64,000 nt of DNA, from positions 372,001 through 436,000 of the forward strand of contig NZ_VAUA01000003.1 in the NCBI RefSeq assembly GCF_005771405.1, given 5' to 3'. A program made the translations under genes and the position numbers. This DNA is from Parasedimentitalea maritima (GTDB lineage Bacteria > Pseudomonadota > Alphaproteobacteria > Rhodobacterales > Rhodobacteraceae). The notes below the pieces were generated by a model. It saw nothing but the letters and a program-made list of their open reading frames with translations, searched no databases and had not been told where the DNA came from. Positions 1 to 8,752 of the stretch are shown in pieces (the stretch's first letter is position 1; each line of letters opens with the position of its first letter).

Positions 1-1264
1 CCTTGACCAGTGGCCCCAGTGGATCTGCCCATAGGGATGGCACAAACACCGTGGACGCCGTCAAATAGAACACCGACACCGCTGCCATTGCCAGACAGGC
101 TGACGCCGCCCAGCGACGCCACAGAATGGCCGCGCCCAGCGACAGATCAACCAGCGACCATAGCGCAACCGAGGACACCGCGGCCCATTGTGGCCAACCA
201 ACATCCGTCAAGACCGCAGCTGCACTGCCAATTTGCCAAAGGCCAACCAGTCCGGACAACAGCCAGAACAAGGACAATACCGCCACCGAAAGTGGCATCA
301 TCAGGGCCATACGCGCTGCCAAACGTTGCTCTTGCCCGGCGCTCAGTCCTGCATAGATCTGCCCCAACGGTTGCAAAACCTGCCCGGTGGCCCGGCGATA
401 GGGCAGCGGATCACCACTAATTCCCTGTTCCAAAACCTGCAAAGCAGTCGACCGCAGTGGGGCCCGCCATCCAAGCCGCCCCAGTTGATCCGCCACTCGC
501 CCTACCAATTTCGCGAGCCAAGTCGGAACTGGCAAAGTGACCCGCGCCGGGGCAAAACCCAACCAATTGCGGGTTTCAGCCACCACCTCTTTCAGGGTCT
601 GCGCGTTGTCCTCAACCAGATCATATTCCCCCGGGGGAAGGTCACCAACAACGGCGGCCTCGACCACCTGCGCCAGATCAGCCAGTGCCACCGACTGCAC
701 CGGCGCCTGCCCCAACGCCAGGGGCTGCACCCAAGGAATAGCCGCCAACATCCGCAACAGCCCGGTTCCCCCATAGGCCCCCTGCCCGATCACCAGTCCC
801 GGTCGTAAGATCCAGACTTTGGCGCCTGACTGGATCAGCTCTGCATCACCGCGCCCTTTGCTGCGCAGAAATTCGGTCGCAGCAGTCTTCGCCGCCCCCA
901 CCGCCGAGACCTGCACCACGCCAACCCCTAACTGCTCAGCCGCCTGTGCCATGGCTGCAACCGCACTGTGATGGACGGCAGACAGATCATCGTCCGGGCT
1001 GTCCTGCAACACACCGGCACAATTCACCACTGTGTCAAACCCAACCAACAGGTCCTGCCAATCACTGACGGCCTGCAAGTGGCGTAAATCGGCCCGGACG
1101 AAGTCAACCCCCGGCAACACCCGCGCAGCCAGTTGATCATCGCGCCCTGCGGCGCAAACCTCGCATCCGCTGCTGCGCAATGCCCGAACAACAGAGGTGC
1201 CAATAAACCCATAGCCCCCCAGCACCAGGACCCGCGCGGCGGTTTGTCTCTTTTCCTTGGTCAT
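1..1264 (-). CDS. SDR-family NAD(P)-binding protein with DoxX-like membrane tail (3' end outside window)
   Basis: The reading frame starts at ATG 1264 and stays open to the left edge, so the C-terminus (beyond about 421 residues) is missing. The N-terminus carries a Rossmann glycine motif, GGYGFIGT, after a short lead, as in atypical NAD(P)H-binding short-chain dehydrogenase/epimerase-like proteins. The last 110 or so residues in the window are hydrophobic with several probable membrane spans, which matches the SDR plus DoxX-like two-domain proteins common in proteobacteria. The substrate is unknown. It is divergent from the haemoglobin gene at 1312 with only 47 bp between them, so the two may share a promoter region. 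The Rossmann fold is clear; the DoxX assignment rests on hydrophobicity and family knowledge. Confidence 0.75.
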   Translation of the reverse strand, partial: MTKEKRQTAARVLVLGGYGFIGTSVVRALRSSGCEVCAAGRDDQLAARVLPGVDFVRADLRHLQAVSDWQDLLVGFDTVVNCAGVLQDSPDDDLSAVHHSAVAAMAQAAEQLGVGVVQVSAVGAAKTAATEFLRSKGRGDAELIQSGAKVWILRPGLVIGQGAYGGTGLLRMLAAIPWVQPLALGQAPVQSVALADLAQVVEAAVVGDLPPGEYDLVEDNAQTLKEVVAETRNWLGFAPARVTLPVPTWLAKLVGRVADQLGRLGWRAPLRSTALQVLEQGISGDPLPYRRATGQVLQPLGQIYAGLSAGQEQRLAARMALMMPLSVAVLSLFWLLSGLVGLWQIGSAAAVLTDVGWPQWAAVSSVALWSLVDLSLGAAILWRRWAASACLAMAAVSVFYLTASTVFVPSLWADPLGPLVK

Positions 1265-1311
1265 GCCGATCCCTATCTATGGCCAAACAAATATCACATA
1301 CAGGCCTGCCC

Positions 1312-1740
1312 ATGCCCGAAACCACTTTGGACAACCCACTGAAACGATTTGACATCACCGCGAGTGAAATCGACCGCGTGGTGACGGTGTTCTACGCACA
1401 TATTCGCCGTCATCCGGATCTGGGCCCTGTATTTGGTGCCCATCTAGAGGACGCTGACTGGCCCGAGCATGAAGACAAAATCGCCCGGTTCTGGCGTAAT
1501 GCGATCCTGCGCGAGAAGAGCTACAATGGCAATCCAATGCGGGTACATCTCTCGCGCCCGGATGTAAAAGCAGAGCATTTTCCACTGTGGCTGGGGCTAT
1601 TCCATCAGGTTTTGAAGGCAGAACTGCCAGAGCCAACCGCCAGCAGTTGGGGCGTTCTGGCTGACCGCATTGGCGAGGGGTTTCGCGCCGGAATTGTCTC
1701 TATGCGCCAACCAAAAGATGAGCCCCCAAAACTGTTCTAG
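1312..1740 (+). CDS. Group III truncated haemoglobin
   Basis: A 142-residue protein with the pattern of group III (P-type) truncated globins: KRFDITASEIDRVVTVFYAHI at the N-terminus (helices A/B), then HEDKIARFWRNAI, a YNGNPMRVH stretch, and HFPLWLGLF around the proximal-histidine region. Family members bind haem and are linked to O2 or NO chemistry; no specific role can be read here. An in-frame ATG at 1279 would give 153 residues, but it would leave only 14 bp to the divergent gene and has no ribosome site. I therefore prefer ATG 1312, which gives the usual family length. Confidence 0.85.
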   Translation: MPETTLDNPLKRFDITASEIDRVVTVFYAHIRRHPDLGPVFGAHLEDADWPEHEDKIARFWRNAILREKSYNGNPMRVHLSRPDVKAEHFPLWLGLFHQVLKAELPEPTASSWGVLADRIGEGFRAGIVSMRQPKDEPPKLF

Positions 1741-1783
1741 CAGTGAAGCTCAAAGTTTAGGCAGGGCTTTAGCCTATAACCTG

Positions 1784-2776
1784 TTATTGCGATGCTTTGG
1801 AAAACAAGCCCGTCAGTGCCCGTTTCACAACAGCGCGCACCTTGGGTTTGCGCTCCTGCGAGAAAGGCATCGGCCGACAGACATCCATCGCGGCGATGCC
1901 AACGCGGGCCGTCAGAGCACCATTGACCAGCCCCTCGCCAAACCGGCGCGACAGTTTTGACAAAACGGACCCGCCCAGGACCGGCTCCAGCAAATCATCG
2001 CCCACCGCAACGGCCCCTGTTGCCACCAGATGTGACAGCACGGCACGGGTGAGCCTCCAAGAGCTGAAGAACCCACCGCGCCCGCCATAGATCTCGGCCA
2101 CCTTCCGGATCATCCGCATCGACGACACCAGCGCCGTCACCACATCCGCCAGCGCCAGCGGCACCAGGGCAGTCACCATGGCAACCTGCCGCGCGGCGGC
2201 TTCGACCTCACGCAGCGCCATAGCATCTAAGGGCACCAACAATTCTGCCTCGGTCAGATGTAACACGGCATCGGCGTCCATCAGGTCCTGCCGACGTTCC
2301 GCCAGCCGCGCCCGTCCCCAGGACAGTTCCTCGCGATGGGAATAGAAACGGTCGATCCGGGTAGCATAGGCATTGGCCAAGGCCAGATCGCCCTGCGCCT
2401 TATCCGCGCCCCGGCGCAGCCCGTCCACCCGGCGCAATCGCGCCAGCGCAGCCAGTTCACGCAACCCCATAAACAGGGCCAGCCCCAGAGCCACCGCCAA
2501 GGCAACCGTCACCGCCCAGCCCAGTATCGGTATCCGCAAAATCAAATCGCTGGCAAAATCCCAAGCGGCAACTGAAATGACAGCGCCAACCAGCGCCGCA
2601 ATGACACTCCAAAACCAACGGGACAGCCGGGACGGCTTGCCCGCCACCATTTTGGCCGCTTGTTGCAGTGCGGCAGTTTGCGGCTCCGACGTCAGTTCGG
2701 GCACCGCTTGCGCGGCAGCAACATCTGGCAGAAGGTCATTTTCTTCGAGGTCAAATACAACCGGCTTATTGCTCAT
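1784..2776 (-). CDS. TIGR01620 family (YcjF-like) membrane protein
   Basis: A 330-residue protein. Start chosen at ATG 2776, which has GGGGAAC just upstream; the frame extends further but without a good start. The first 90 residues are polar. Two hydrophobic segments follow (about residues 55-80 and 84-106), then a long mostly helical cytoplasmic region. This is the layout of the TIGR01620/DUF697 proteins related to E. coli YcjF. The gene overlaps the 3' end of the GNAT gene by 11 bp and lies third in an operon with the YcjX-like GTPase, its usual genomic partner. The function of the YcjX-YcjF pair is not firmly established; envelope stress has been suggested. Confidence 0.85.
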   Translation of the reverse strand: MSNKPVVFDLEENDLLPDVAAAQAVPELTSEPQTAALQQAAKMVAGKPSRLSRWFWSVIAALVGAVISVAAWDFASDLILRIPILGWAVTVALAVALGLALFMGLRELAALARLRRVDGLRRGADKAQGDLALANAYATRIDRFYSHREELSWGRARLAERRQDLMDADAVLHLTEAELLVPLDAMALREVEAAARQVAMVTALVPLALADVVTALVSSMRMIRKVAEIYGGRGGFFSSWRLTRAVLSHLVATGAVAVGDDLLEPVLGGSVLSKLSRRFGEGLVNGALTARVGIAAMDVCRPMPFSQERKPKVRAVVKRALTGLFSKASQ

Positions 2777-3221
2777 GCCAGTTCCCCTGTGCCCATTGTA
2801 AGAAAATATCCGGCAGGCCTTCATCGTTGTTCGTGCCGTCACCGCGCCCGATTTCAATAAACCCCTGTCGATGGTAGAACCGCCGCGCGGCCTCATTTGC
2901 TTCGAAAGTTCGCAACACCAATTCTGGGCTGACCTCCTTGGCTTCCTCTAGCAACGCCCGGCCAAAGCCCTGCCCCCGGGCATCATCCGCCAGATAAAGC
3001 GAACAGACTTCACTCCTGTCGCGTGCCAAAAAACCAACCATTTGCCCCTGAACCTCTGCCACAGTAACCCACCCACGATCAATCATGGTGCGGCAAAGTT
3101 TGGTCACTTCGTCCAGCGTGTACAGGTTTGGCATCCAATTGGTGCCCTGCTGAAACTGATGCACGATTTCCCCGGCGGCCTGTGCATCATCGGCAATTGC
3201 CGCGCGGATATGCACGGTCAT
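2766..3221 (-). CDS. GNAT-family N-acetyltransferase
   Basis: A 151-residue single-domain GNAT protein. The acetyl-CoA binding signature appears as YLADDARGQGFGRALLEEAK (motif A, R/Q-x-x-G-x-G/A type) about residues 76-95. It is followed by a C-terminal NEAARRFYHRQGFIEIGR motif typical of the last strand-helix. The substrate is not predictable. Its ATG overlaps the TGA of the YcjX-like gene (ATGA, 3218-3221) and its end overlaps the next gene, so translation is probably coupled within this three-gene operon. Confidence 0.9.
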   Translation of the reverse strand: MTVHIRAAIADDAQAAGEIVHQFQQGTNWMPNLYTLDEVTKLCRTMIDRGWVTVAEVQGQMVGFLARDRSEVCSLYLADDARGQGFGRALLEEAKEVSPELVLRTFEANEAARRFYHRQGFIEIGRGDGTNNDEGLPDIFLQWAQGNWHEQ

Positions 3222-4633
3222 AACCGATCTCCGATCAGAAATTCAGCCGCCCGGTCCAGCCGGATATGAGGTGGCCCATAGCCTGGTTTCATCTTTATTT
3301 TTGCCGGGGCAAACGCCATTGCCTGATACTCTCCGCTCAACCAGTCCCTGGCGCCGGTACGCGCCGCGCCCAAAAGTTCGCCGGGATCGTCCGGCAATGT
3401 TCCGGGGTAAAAAGCTGCCTGTTTTCCGCTGTCCAACAAAGTACCGCGAACGCAGGGCAGATCAGCCCCACTATGGTTGCGAATTTCCTCTGTTGTAGCG
3501 CGTAGCGAAGCCAGCGCAAGGGCCGATGTCTGAGCCCCGGAAAACTGAGCCCGATCTTGTGCCTCACGGGTCAAGGCCTTGATGATAGATGTCATTTGCG
3601 GGTGCTGCGTGTGGTGCAGATGATCCGCCTTGGTGGCTGCGAACAGAATTTTTTCAACACGCTTACCGCGCAACAATCGTGACAATAGCGCATTACCGCC
3701 CGGCCTGAATGCACTTAAGATATCGCCCATCGCATGCCGCAAATCTTCTAATGCGCGTGGCCCGGAATGGATCGCGGTGAGGGCATCCACCAGAACGACC
3801 TGCCGATCAATTCGGGCAAAGTGATCGCGGAAGAATGGTGTTACGACCTTGCGCTTATAGGCCTCATAGCGGCGCTGCATCTCGCGGTGGATTGAACCAC
3901 GCTGTGACGCGGCAGAAAAGGGAATTGGCGCAAAGGTCAACACCGGTGAGCCCGCCAGATCCCCGGGCAGCAAAAACCGCCCCGGCGTACAATCGTAATA
4001 GCCATCCACACGTGCCGCATTCAGGTAATCCGTAAATGCCTTGGCCAGTTGCTGTGCGGTGTCTTCGTCATGTGCTGCGGTGGCATCGACGGATTTTGCC
4101 CGTTTCAGAAAGTCACGCGCAGAGCCCCGTTTCCGAATTCGCTCAAGCACCTCTGCCGACCAGGCGTCATAGCTTTTATCCAGCAGCGCCAGATCAAGCA
4201 GCCATTCACCCGGATAGTCAACAATGTCGATATGGACCGTCCTCGGCCCCTGCAACCCAGACAAAAGCCCCGACGGCGCCAACCGCAGGCTCAACCGCAA
4301 TTCGGAAATTGCCCGTGTGCTGTCTGGCCACTGTGGCGCAGGCCCGGTCAGTGCTGCCAGATGTGTCTCATAATCAAACCGCGGCACAGTATCGTCTGGC
4401 TGAGGCTGCAAGAAAGCCGCATTAATCCGGCCATCCCGCGCTGCTGCCAGTTGCACCATACGGCCCCGATCCAACAGATTTGCTACCAGAGATGTGATGA
4501 ACACAGTTTTGCCAGAACGTGCCAGACCAGTTACACCCAGCCGGATGGTGGGTTCAAAAAACCGTTCAGACACGGAATCGCCGATGCTCTCAACACCACG
4601 TGCAATCCCGTCGGCCAATGAAGAAATCACCAA
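3218..4633 (-). CDS. YcjX-like P-loop GTPase (DUF463)
   Basis: A 471-residue protein with a Walker A motif GLARSGKTVF near residues 36-45, after an N-terminal helix rich in small residues. A DIVDYPGEW stretch looks like the switch/Walker B region, and TKADH fits a nucleotide-specificity motif. This matches the YcjX/DUF463 family. It leads the operon YcjX-GNAT-TIGR01620. The probable promoter lies in the 122 bp shared with divergent truA. Confidence 0.9.
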   Translation of the reverse strand: MVISSLADGIARGVESIGDSVSERFFEPTIRLGVTGLARSGKTVFITSLVANLLDRGRMVQLAAARDGRINAAFLQPQPDDTVPRFDYETHLAALTGPAPQWPDSTRAISELRLSLRLAPSGLLSGLQGPRTVHIDIVDYPGEWLLDLALLDKSYDAWSAEVLERIRKRGSARDFLKRAKSVDATAAHDEDTAQQLAKAFTDYLNAARVDGYYDCTPGRFLLPGDLAGSPVLTFAPIPFSAASQRGSIHREMQRRYEAYKRKVVTPFFRDHFARIDRQVVLVDALTAIHSGPRALEDLRHAMGDILSAFRPGGNALLSRLLRGKRVEKILFAATKADHLHHTQHPQMTSIIKALTREAQDRAQFSGAQTSALALASLRATTEEIRNHSGADLPCVRGTLLDSGKQAAFYPGTLPDDPGELLGAARTGARDWLSGEYQAMAFAPAKIKMKPGYGPPHIRLDRAAEFLIGDRL

Positions 4634-4755
4634 ATCTGCACCTTATCCAAATACTTACCCGCTAAGATAGTCATGCTAAACCTTGGTTACCACCCTAATC
4701 GGGTGTGCAAAGACAAGACTTGTGCGAGCTAACATAGCGCGGTACTTGCCCCGCC

Positions 4756-5523
4756 ATGCCTCGTTTTGCTTTAAAAGTCGAATACCAAGGTGCACCTTTC
4801 GCCGGATGGCAGCGCCAGAAAGATCAGCCCTCGGTGCAGGGCGCGATCGAGACGGCATTGGCACGTCTGGAGCCTGGCCCCCACACCATTGCTGCTGCCG
4901 GTCGTACCGACGCAGGCGTACATGCTGTCGGTCAGGTGGCGCATTGTGATCTGACGCGCAATTGGGATCCCTTTCGCTTGTCCGAGGCATTGAATTATCA
5001 CTTAAAACCCGCCCCTGTGGCCATTGTTGCCTGTGTTCAGGTGGCGGATGACTGGCACGCACGGTTCTCGGCGCTGGAGCGGCAATATCTGTTCCGCATC
5101 CTGACACGTCGAGCACAACCCACCCATGACGAAGGCCAAGTCTGGCATTTGAAACATGATCTGGATGTGGAGGCCATGCAGGCTGGCGCTGACATGTTGC
5201 TTGGTCGCCACGACTTCACCACGTTCCGCTCGACCATCTGTCAGGCCGAAAGCCCGGTCAAAACGCTGGATGAATTGCGGGTTGAGCGCGTTAATGGATT
5301 TTCGGGCCCGGAAATCCACTTTCACGTCCGCGCCCGGAGCTTTCTACACAACCAGGTGCGCAGCTTTGTCGGCACCCTGGAACGGGTTGGCGCTGGTTCC
5401 TGGTCCCCCCAAGACGTTGGCGATGCACTGGCCGCCCGGGAACGCGCGGCCTGTGGCCCAGTCTGTCCTGGTCATGGGCTTTATTTGGCGCGGGTTGGAT
5501 ATCCTGAGGACGTGTTTACATGA
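4756..5523 (+). CDS. truA: tRNA pseudouridine(38-40) synthase TruA
   Basis: A 255-residue protein of normal TruA length. It isomerises U38-U40 in the anticodon arm of many tRNAs. The catalytic motif GRTDAGVHA is present with the nucleophilic aspartate at residue 52. The N-terminal [17 protein letters not shown] and the later [13 protein letters not shown] are typical TruA blocks. The stop overlaps the start of the next gene in an ATGA, so the unknown downstream gene is probably translationally coupled. Confidence 0.97.
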   Translation: MPRFALKVEYQGAPFAGWQRQKDQPSVQGAIETALARLEPGPHTIAAAGRTDAGVHAVGQVAHCDLTRNWDPFRLSEALNYHLKPAPVAIVACVQVADDWHARFSALERQYLFRILTRRAQPTHDEGQVWHLKHDLDVEAMQAGADMLLGRHDFTTFRSTICQAESPVKTLDELRVERVNGFSGPEIHFHVRARSFLHNQVRSFVGTLERVGAGSWSPQDVGDALAARERAACGPVCPGHGLYLARVGYPEDVFT

Positions 5524-6068
5524 CATTTGCGATTTCATTCATTGATGATGCAATCGATGATAGAGCTAAAGGGTCCATTTCTTTGGGCAGCACCGTGGAA
5601 ACCTTCTGCTCGGATCTTAGCGATTACTCGTGTGACGACTACAAGGCACAGTGGACAAAGGCGATAAATCTCGCTCTGAATGAAAGACGCACAACAGCCA
5701 TCTTTAAAAGTATCGAATTGGCCGAGAATGGTATTGGGCATCTGTGGCTATATCCCATAGTCCCGTCTGAACACGCTGGCGATACATCTGAAAAACAAGC
5801 TCTCCTTGAAGATTTTCCGCAGGACGCCTCTGATGGTGTCTATCTCACCGAGAGGTTTATGAATGTTACCATTCGCCCCGAGAACTTCAACGAACGCCAC
5901 TTCGTGCAATACGAAGACGGCACAGTTGGCGAGGAACTGGCTCTTTACTATTTGAACCTCTCATCCCCAGAGAGCTTTTTTGGCTATTTACATGATAATG
6001 TGAGCCACATTTCACATTGGTATTTCTCTAACTCAGACCTGAAGCATTATCTTTCCCGCACAGCTTAG
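5520..6068 (+). CDS. Unrecognised 182-residue acidic protein coupled to truA
   Basis: I do not recognise a family. The protein is soluble, acidic and rich in aromatic residues, with no signal peptide or membrane segment. The ATG overlaps the truA stop (ATGA, 5520-5523), which supports real expression. Base composition is visibly more AT-rich than truA, which fits a recently acquired gene. Small acidic proteins of this kind include toxin-immunity proteins, but no toxin gene adjoins it, so I assign no role. Confidence 0.7.
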   Translation: MTFAISFIDDAIDDRAKGSISLGSTVETFCSDLSDYSCDDYKAQWTKAINLALNERRTTAIFKSIELAENGIGHLWLYPIVPSEHAGDTSEKQALLEDFPQDASDGVYLTERFMNVTIRPENFNERHFVQYEDGTVGEELALYYLNLSSPESFFGYLHDNVSHISHWYFSNSDLKHYLSRTA

Positions 6069-6230
6069 CTTTTCGGTTTTTACAATCCTGTTTAAGAAAA
6101 ACTAGGTTAGGGTCGCTATTGCGCCCAATTCAAATTGCCTTTGCGCAGAGTCCCGCTATCTCGAAAACTGGAGAGACAGGCTGGCAAATGCCAGCCAACA
6201 TCACATGGGATCGCAACCAAAGGTGATACA

Positions 6231-6767
6231 ATGCCCGATGACATCCAAACCCTCGAGAGAAAAGTCCAGAGCATCGAGAAGACGCTAGAAGCCAAGCTGA
6301 AGGCCAACAAACAAGAAGATGCAAAACGCGCGGCCAAGATTGAAAGTCAGGCAGATCAGTCGGCGCAGAACGTACAAACCCTCGTGAAAAAATTCACCGA
6401 AATCGACAGTCATCTAAAAACCAATGACTCACAAATCAAGGCAAACACCCAAGACACCGAAGGCAACCGCCAGGCCCTGATCCGCGCGCGAAAATATGTC
6501 GACACAGCGGTTCAAGGGATCGGGTCTCAGGTCAAGGCCAACGCCCACGAAGCGGAAGAAAACAGGCTGGCTCTGGTCCGTGCGCGCAAATACGTCGACG
6601 ACCACGACACCACACTCGAAAAGAAGATCACCGAGCTAAAGAAACTAATCTCGGAGATGGAAAAACGGCACGTGAAACTGGTCGATACCCAGATCAAGAA
6701 TTATGACAAGCTGATCCGTAAGGTGATCTCGCAAGAGGTGGCCAAGGTTGCCAAAGACAAACGCTGA
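6231..6767 (+). CDS. Coiled-coil protein with two 32-residue repeats
   Basis: A 178-residue, highly charged, probably fully helical protein. Start chosen at ATG 6231, which has AAGGTG seven bases upstream. The sequence contains a tandem duplication with 32-residue period: QIKANTQDTEGNRQALIRAR is followed by QVKANAHEAEENRLALVRAR, each ending RKYVD. Leading and trailing segments (LERKVQSIEKTLEAKLK; LEKKITELKKLISEMEKR) have heptad character. There is no signal peptide. A structural or scaffolding role is possible, but no family is recognised. It lies alone between the truA unit and the convergent acyl-CoA dehydrogenase. Confidence 0.7.
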   Translation: MPDDIQTLERKVQSIEKTLEAKLKANKQEDAKRAAKIESQADQSAQNVQTLVKKFTEIDSHLKTNDSQIKANTQDTEGNRQALIRARKYVDTAVQGIGSQVKANAHEAEENRLALVRARKYVDDHDTTLEKKITELKKLISEMEKRHVKLVDTQIKNYDKLIRKVISQEVAKVAKDKR

Positions 6768-6819
6768 ACGCACCACAATCCGACCCTGAGTCTGGATCAA
6801 AGCAGGCTAGGCGCACCAC

Positions 6820-8055
6820 CTACATCCTTTCTTGCGTGTACTTCTTCAGCTCAACCCGCGCCACCTGACGCCGATGCACCGCATCTGGCCCATCTGCCAG
6901 CCGCAGGGTGCGCACATGGGTCCAGGCCTGCGCCAGCGGAGTGTCTTGGGAAATCCCTTGCCCGCCAAACATTTGCACGGCCTCGTCGATCACTTTCAGC
7001 GCCACCCGTGGGGCCACAACCTTGATTTGGCTGATCCACGGTGCCGCCGCACGGGCATCCCCCTGATCCATGTACCAGGCCGCCTTCAGGCACAGCAGCC
7101 GCGCCATTTCGATCTCCATCCGGCACTCGGCGATGATGTCGTAATTGGCGCCCAGCTGAGCCAGCTTTTTGCCAAAAGCCTCGCGCTCCAGCGACCGTCG
7201 GCACATCTGTTCAAGCGCAATTTCCGCCTGCCCCACCGCCCGCATACAGTGGTGGATACGGCCAGGTCCAAGACGCCCTTGGGCAATTTCAAACCCGCGC
7301 CCTTCACCCAACAGGATATTCTCGGCTGGCACCCGAACATTTGTAAACCGGATATGCATATGGCCATGTGGCGCATCATCACTGCCATAGACCTGCATGG
7401 GCCGCAGCACTTCAATCCCCGGCGTATCCGCTGCCACCACAATCATCGATTGTCGCTGATGTTTGGGCTTTTCTTCACCGGCGGTCCGCACCATCACGAT
7501 GTAAACCTTACAGCGGGGGTCCCCAGCCCCACTGGCCCACCACTTTTCGCCATTCAGAACATAGTCATCGCCGTCGCGCACACAGGACATCGCCACATTG
7601 GTCGCGTCTGAGCTGGCCACATCCGGCTCGGTCATCAGATAGGCCGAGCGGATCTCGCCAGCCAATAACGGCGCGAGCCAGCGCTCTTTCATGGCCGCAC
7701 TTCCATAACGCTCGAACACGTCCATGTTGCCGGTGTCGGGGGCGGCGCAGTTGAACACTTCAGCCGCCAAGGGAGTCTTGCCCATCTGTTCGGCAAAATA
7801 AGCGTATTCCACCGTGTTCAAACCAAAACCTTTGTCGCTGTCAGTCAACCAGAAATTCCACAGACCCGCCGCCTTGGCTTTGGCTTTCAACCCTTCCAGA
7901 ATCTCAGCCTGACGCTCCGTATAGGTCCATCGGTCTCCTTTGCCGATCTCAGCGTGATAATCATCCTCCAGCGGCATAATCTCATCACGGATCATCGCAG
8001 TGACCCGATCCAACAGGGTGCGTATCTCTTGCCGCATTCCAAAATTCATGTCCAT
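6820..8055 (-). CDS. Acyl-CoA dehydrogenase family protein
   Basis: A 411-residue protein starting at ATG 8055 (MDMNFGMRQEIR). A longer in-frame extension adds an arginine-rich leader unlike the family. FAD-dependent acyl-CoA dehydrogenase blocks are clear: AYLMTEPDVASSDATN, the NGEKWWASGAGDPRCK substrate/FAD loop, RLGPGRIHHCMRAVG, and the C-terminal QMFGGQGISQDTPLAQAWTHVRTLRLADGPDAVH. It is close to the eukaryotic ACAD10/11-like and bacterial branched or long-chain acyl-CoA dehydrogenases. No electron-transfer or thiolase gene adjoins it. The substrate is unknown. A terminator hairpin separates it from gcvH upstream, so it is probably transcribed alone. Confidence 0.9.
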   Translation of the reverse strand: MDMNFGMRQEIRTLLDRVTAMIRDEIMPLEDDYHAEIGKGDRWTYTERQAEILEGLKAKAKAAGLWNFWLTDSDKGFGLNTVEYAYFAEQMGKTPLAAEVFNCAAPDTGNMDVFERYGSAAMKERWLAPLLAGEIRSAYLMTEPDVASSDATNVAMSCVRDGDDYVLNGEKWWASGAGDPRCKVYIVMVRTAGEEKPKHQRQSMIVVAADTPGIEVLRPMQVYGSDDAPHGHMHIRFTNVRVPAENILLGEGRGFEIAQGRLGPGRIHHCMRAVGQAEIALEQMCRRSLEREAFGKKLAQLGANYDIIAECRMEIEMARLLCLKAAWYMDQGDARAAAPWISQIKVVAPRVALKVIDEAVQMFGGQGISQDTPLAQAWTHVRTLRLADGPDAVHRRQVARVELKKYTQERM

Positions 8056-8248
8056 CAGCCTCGACCTTCCCAACAACCGCTCTGCGTATGGGGAACCATG
8101 TCTCAGCCACCTCAGCCTGTCTACCAGAGTGACGAAACGTAACCGCGTCAAACGTCGACAATCCTTGCTCAGCGGATCTCTTCATCTAGCCAAAAGTATC
8201 CCCGCCGGAGGCCAGGGCCCTTTTACAAAAAGGTCCAAAACCCAAAGC

Positions 8249-8270
8249 GGCGGGCCCTGTTGGGCCCGCC
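8249..8270 (-). terminator. Strong hairpin downstream of gcvH
   Basis: A perfect 9-bp GC-rich stem (GGCGGGCCC / GGGCCCGCC) with a 4-base loop lies 33 bp past the gcvH stop. On the minus strand it is followed by a T-rich stretch (TTTGGGTTTTGG, then TTTTTG). This fits an intrinsic terminator ending the Rieske-GS-gcvH transcript. Confidence 0.75.
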
Positions 8271-8302
8271 ACAATATTCTAGATCAAATAAGGAGATTAC
8301 TC

Positions 8303-8662
8303 TCAGCCGATAAACTTCTGATACTCAGCTTCATCCATGTAATCATCCATCACCGACAGGTCTGATGCCTTGATCTTAAAGAACCATGCACCACCTTGGG
8401 CGTCTTCGTTAACCAGACCGGGTGTGTCGGCCAGGCTTTCGTTGACTTCAACAATCTCACCATCCAAAGGCGACAGAATATCAGACGCGGCTTTGACCGA
8501 TTCAATCACCACTACTTCTTCGTCTTTTGTCACTTCCATGCCCGCTTCGGGCAGTTCGATGAACACAACATCGCCCAGCTGCTCGGCAGCATGTGAGGTG
8601 ATGCCAACCACAATCAGATCGTCTTCGGGCAACAACCATTCATGTTCTTCGGTGAATTTCAT
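8303..8662 (-). CDS. gcvH: Glycine cleavage system H-like lipoyl protein
   Basis: A 119-residue protein of normal GcvH length. It carries the lipoyl attachment motif ESVKAASD with the acceptor lysine at residue 57, and the family N-terminus KFTEEHEWL. H protein shuttles the aminomethyl group between the P and T proteins of the glycine cleavage complex. No gcvT or gcvP is in the window. The gene instead lies 90 bp downstream of a glutamine-synthetase-like gene in the same direction. Either the other subunits are nearby outside this context, or this copy serves another lipoyl-dependent process. Confidence 0.9.
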   Translation of the reverse strand: MKFTEEHEWLLPEDDLIVVGITSHAAEQLGDVVFIELPEAGMEVTKDEEVVVIESVKAASDILSPLDGEIVEVNESLADTPGLVNEDAQGGAWFFKIKASDLSVMDDYMDEAEYQKFIG

Positions 8663-8752
8663 CTTTGGTTTCCTTTGGACCTAAGGAGTATACGTTGCCG
8701 ACAATCTATCAATCCCACCACATCCGTTCAAGCAACATCGCAGCACTAAGGC

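Noticed and set aside
126-808. Overlapping plus-strand reading frames in the first 800 bases
   Set aside because: They lie antisense to the SDR frame, which has clear Rossmann signature; the frames are proline/arginine-rich as expected of antisense GC-rich DNA.
4036-4621. Long plus-strand frames across the YcjX-like gene
   Set aside because: Antisense shadows; YcjX has a P-loop and family motifs.
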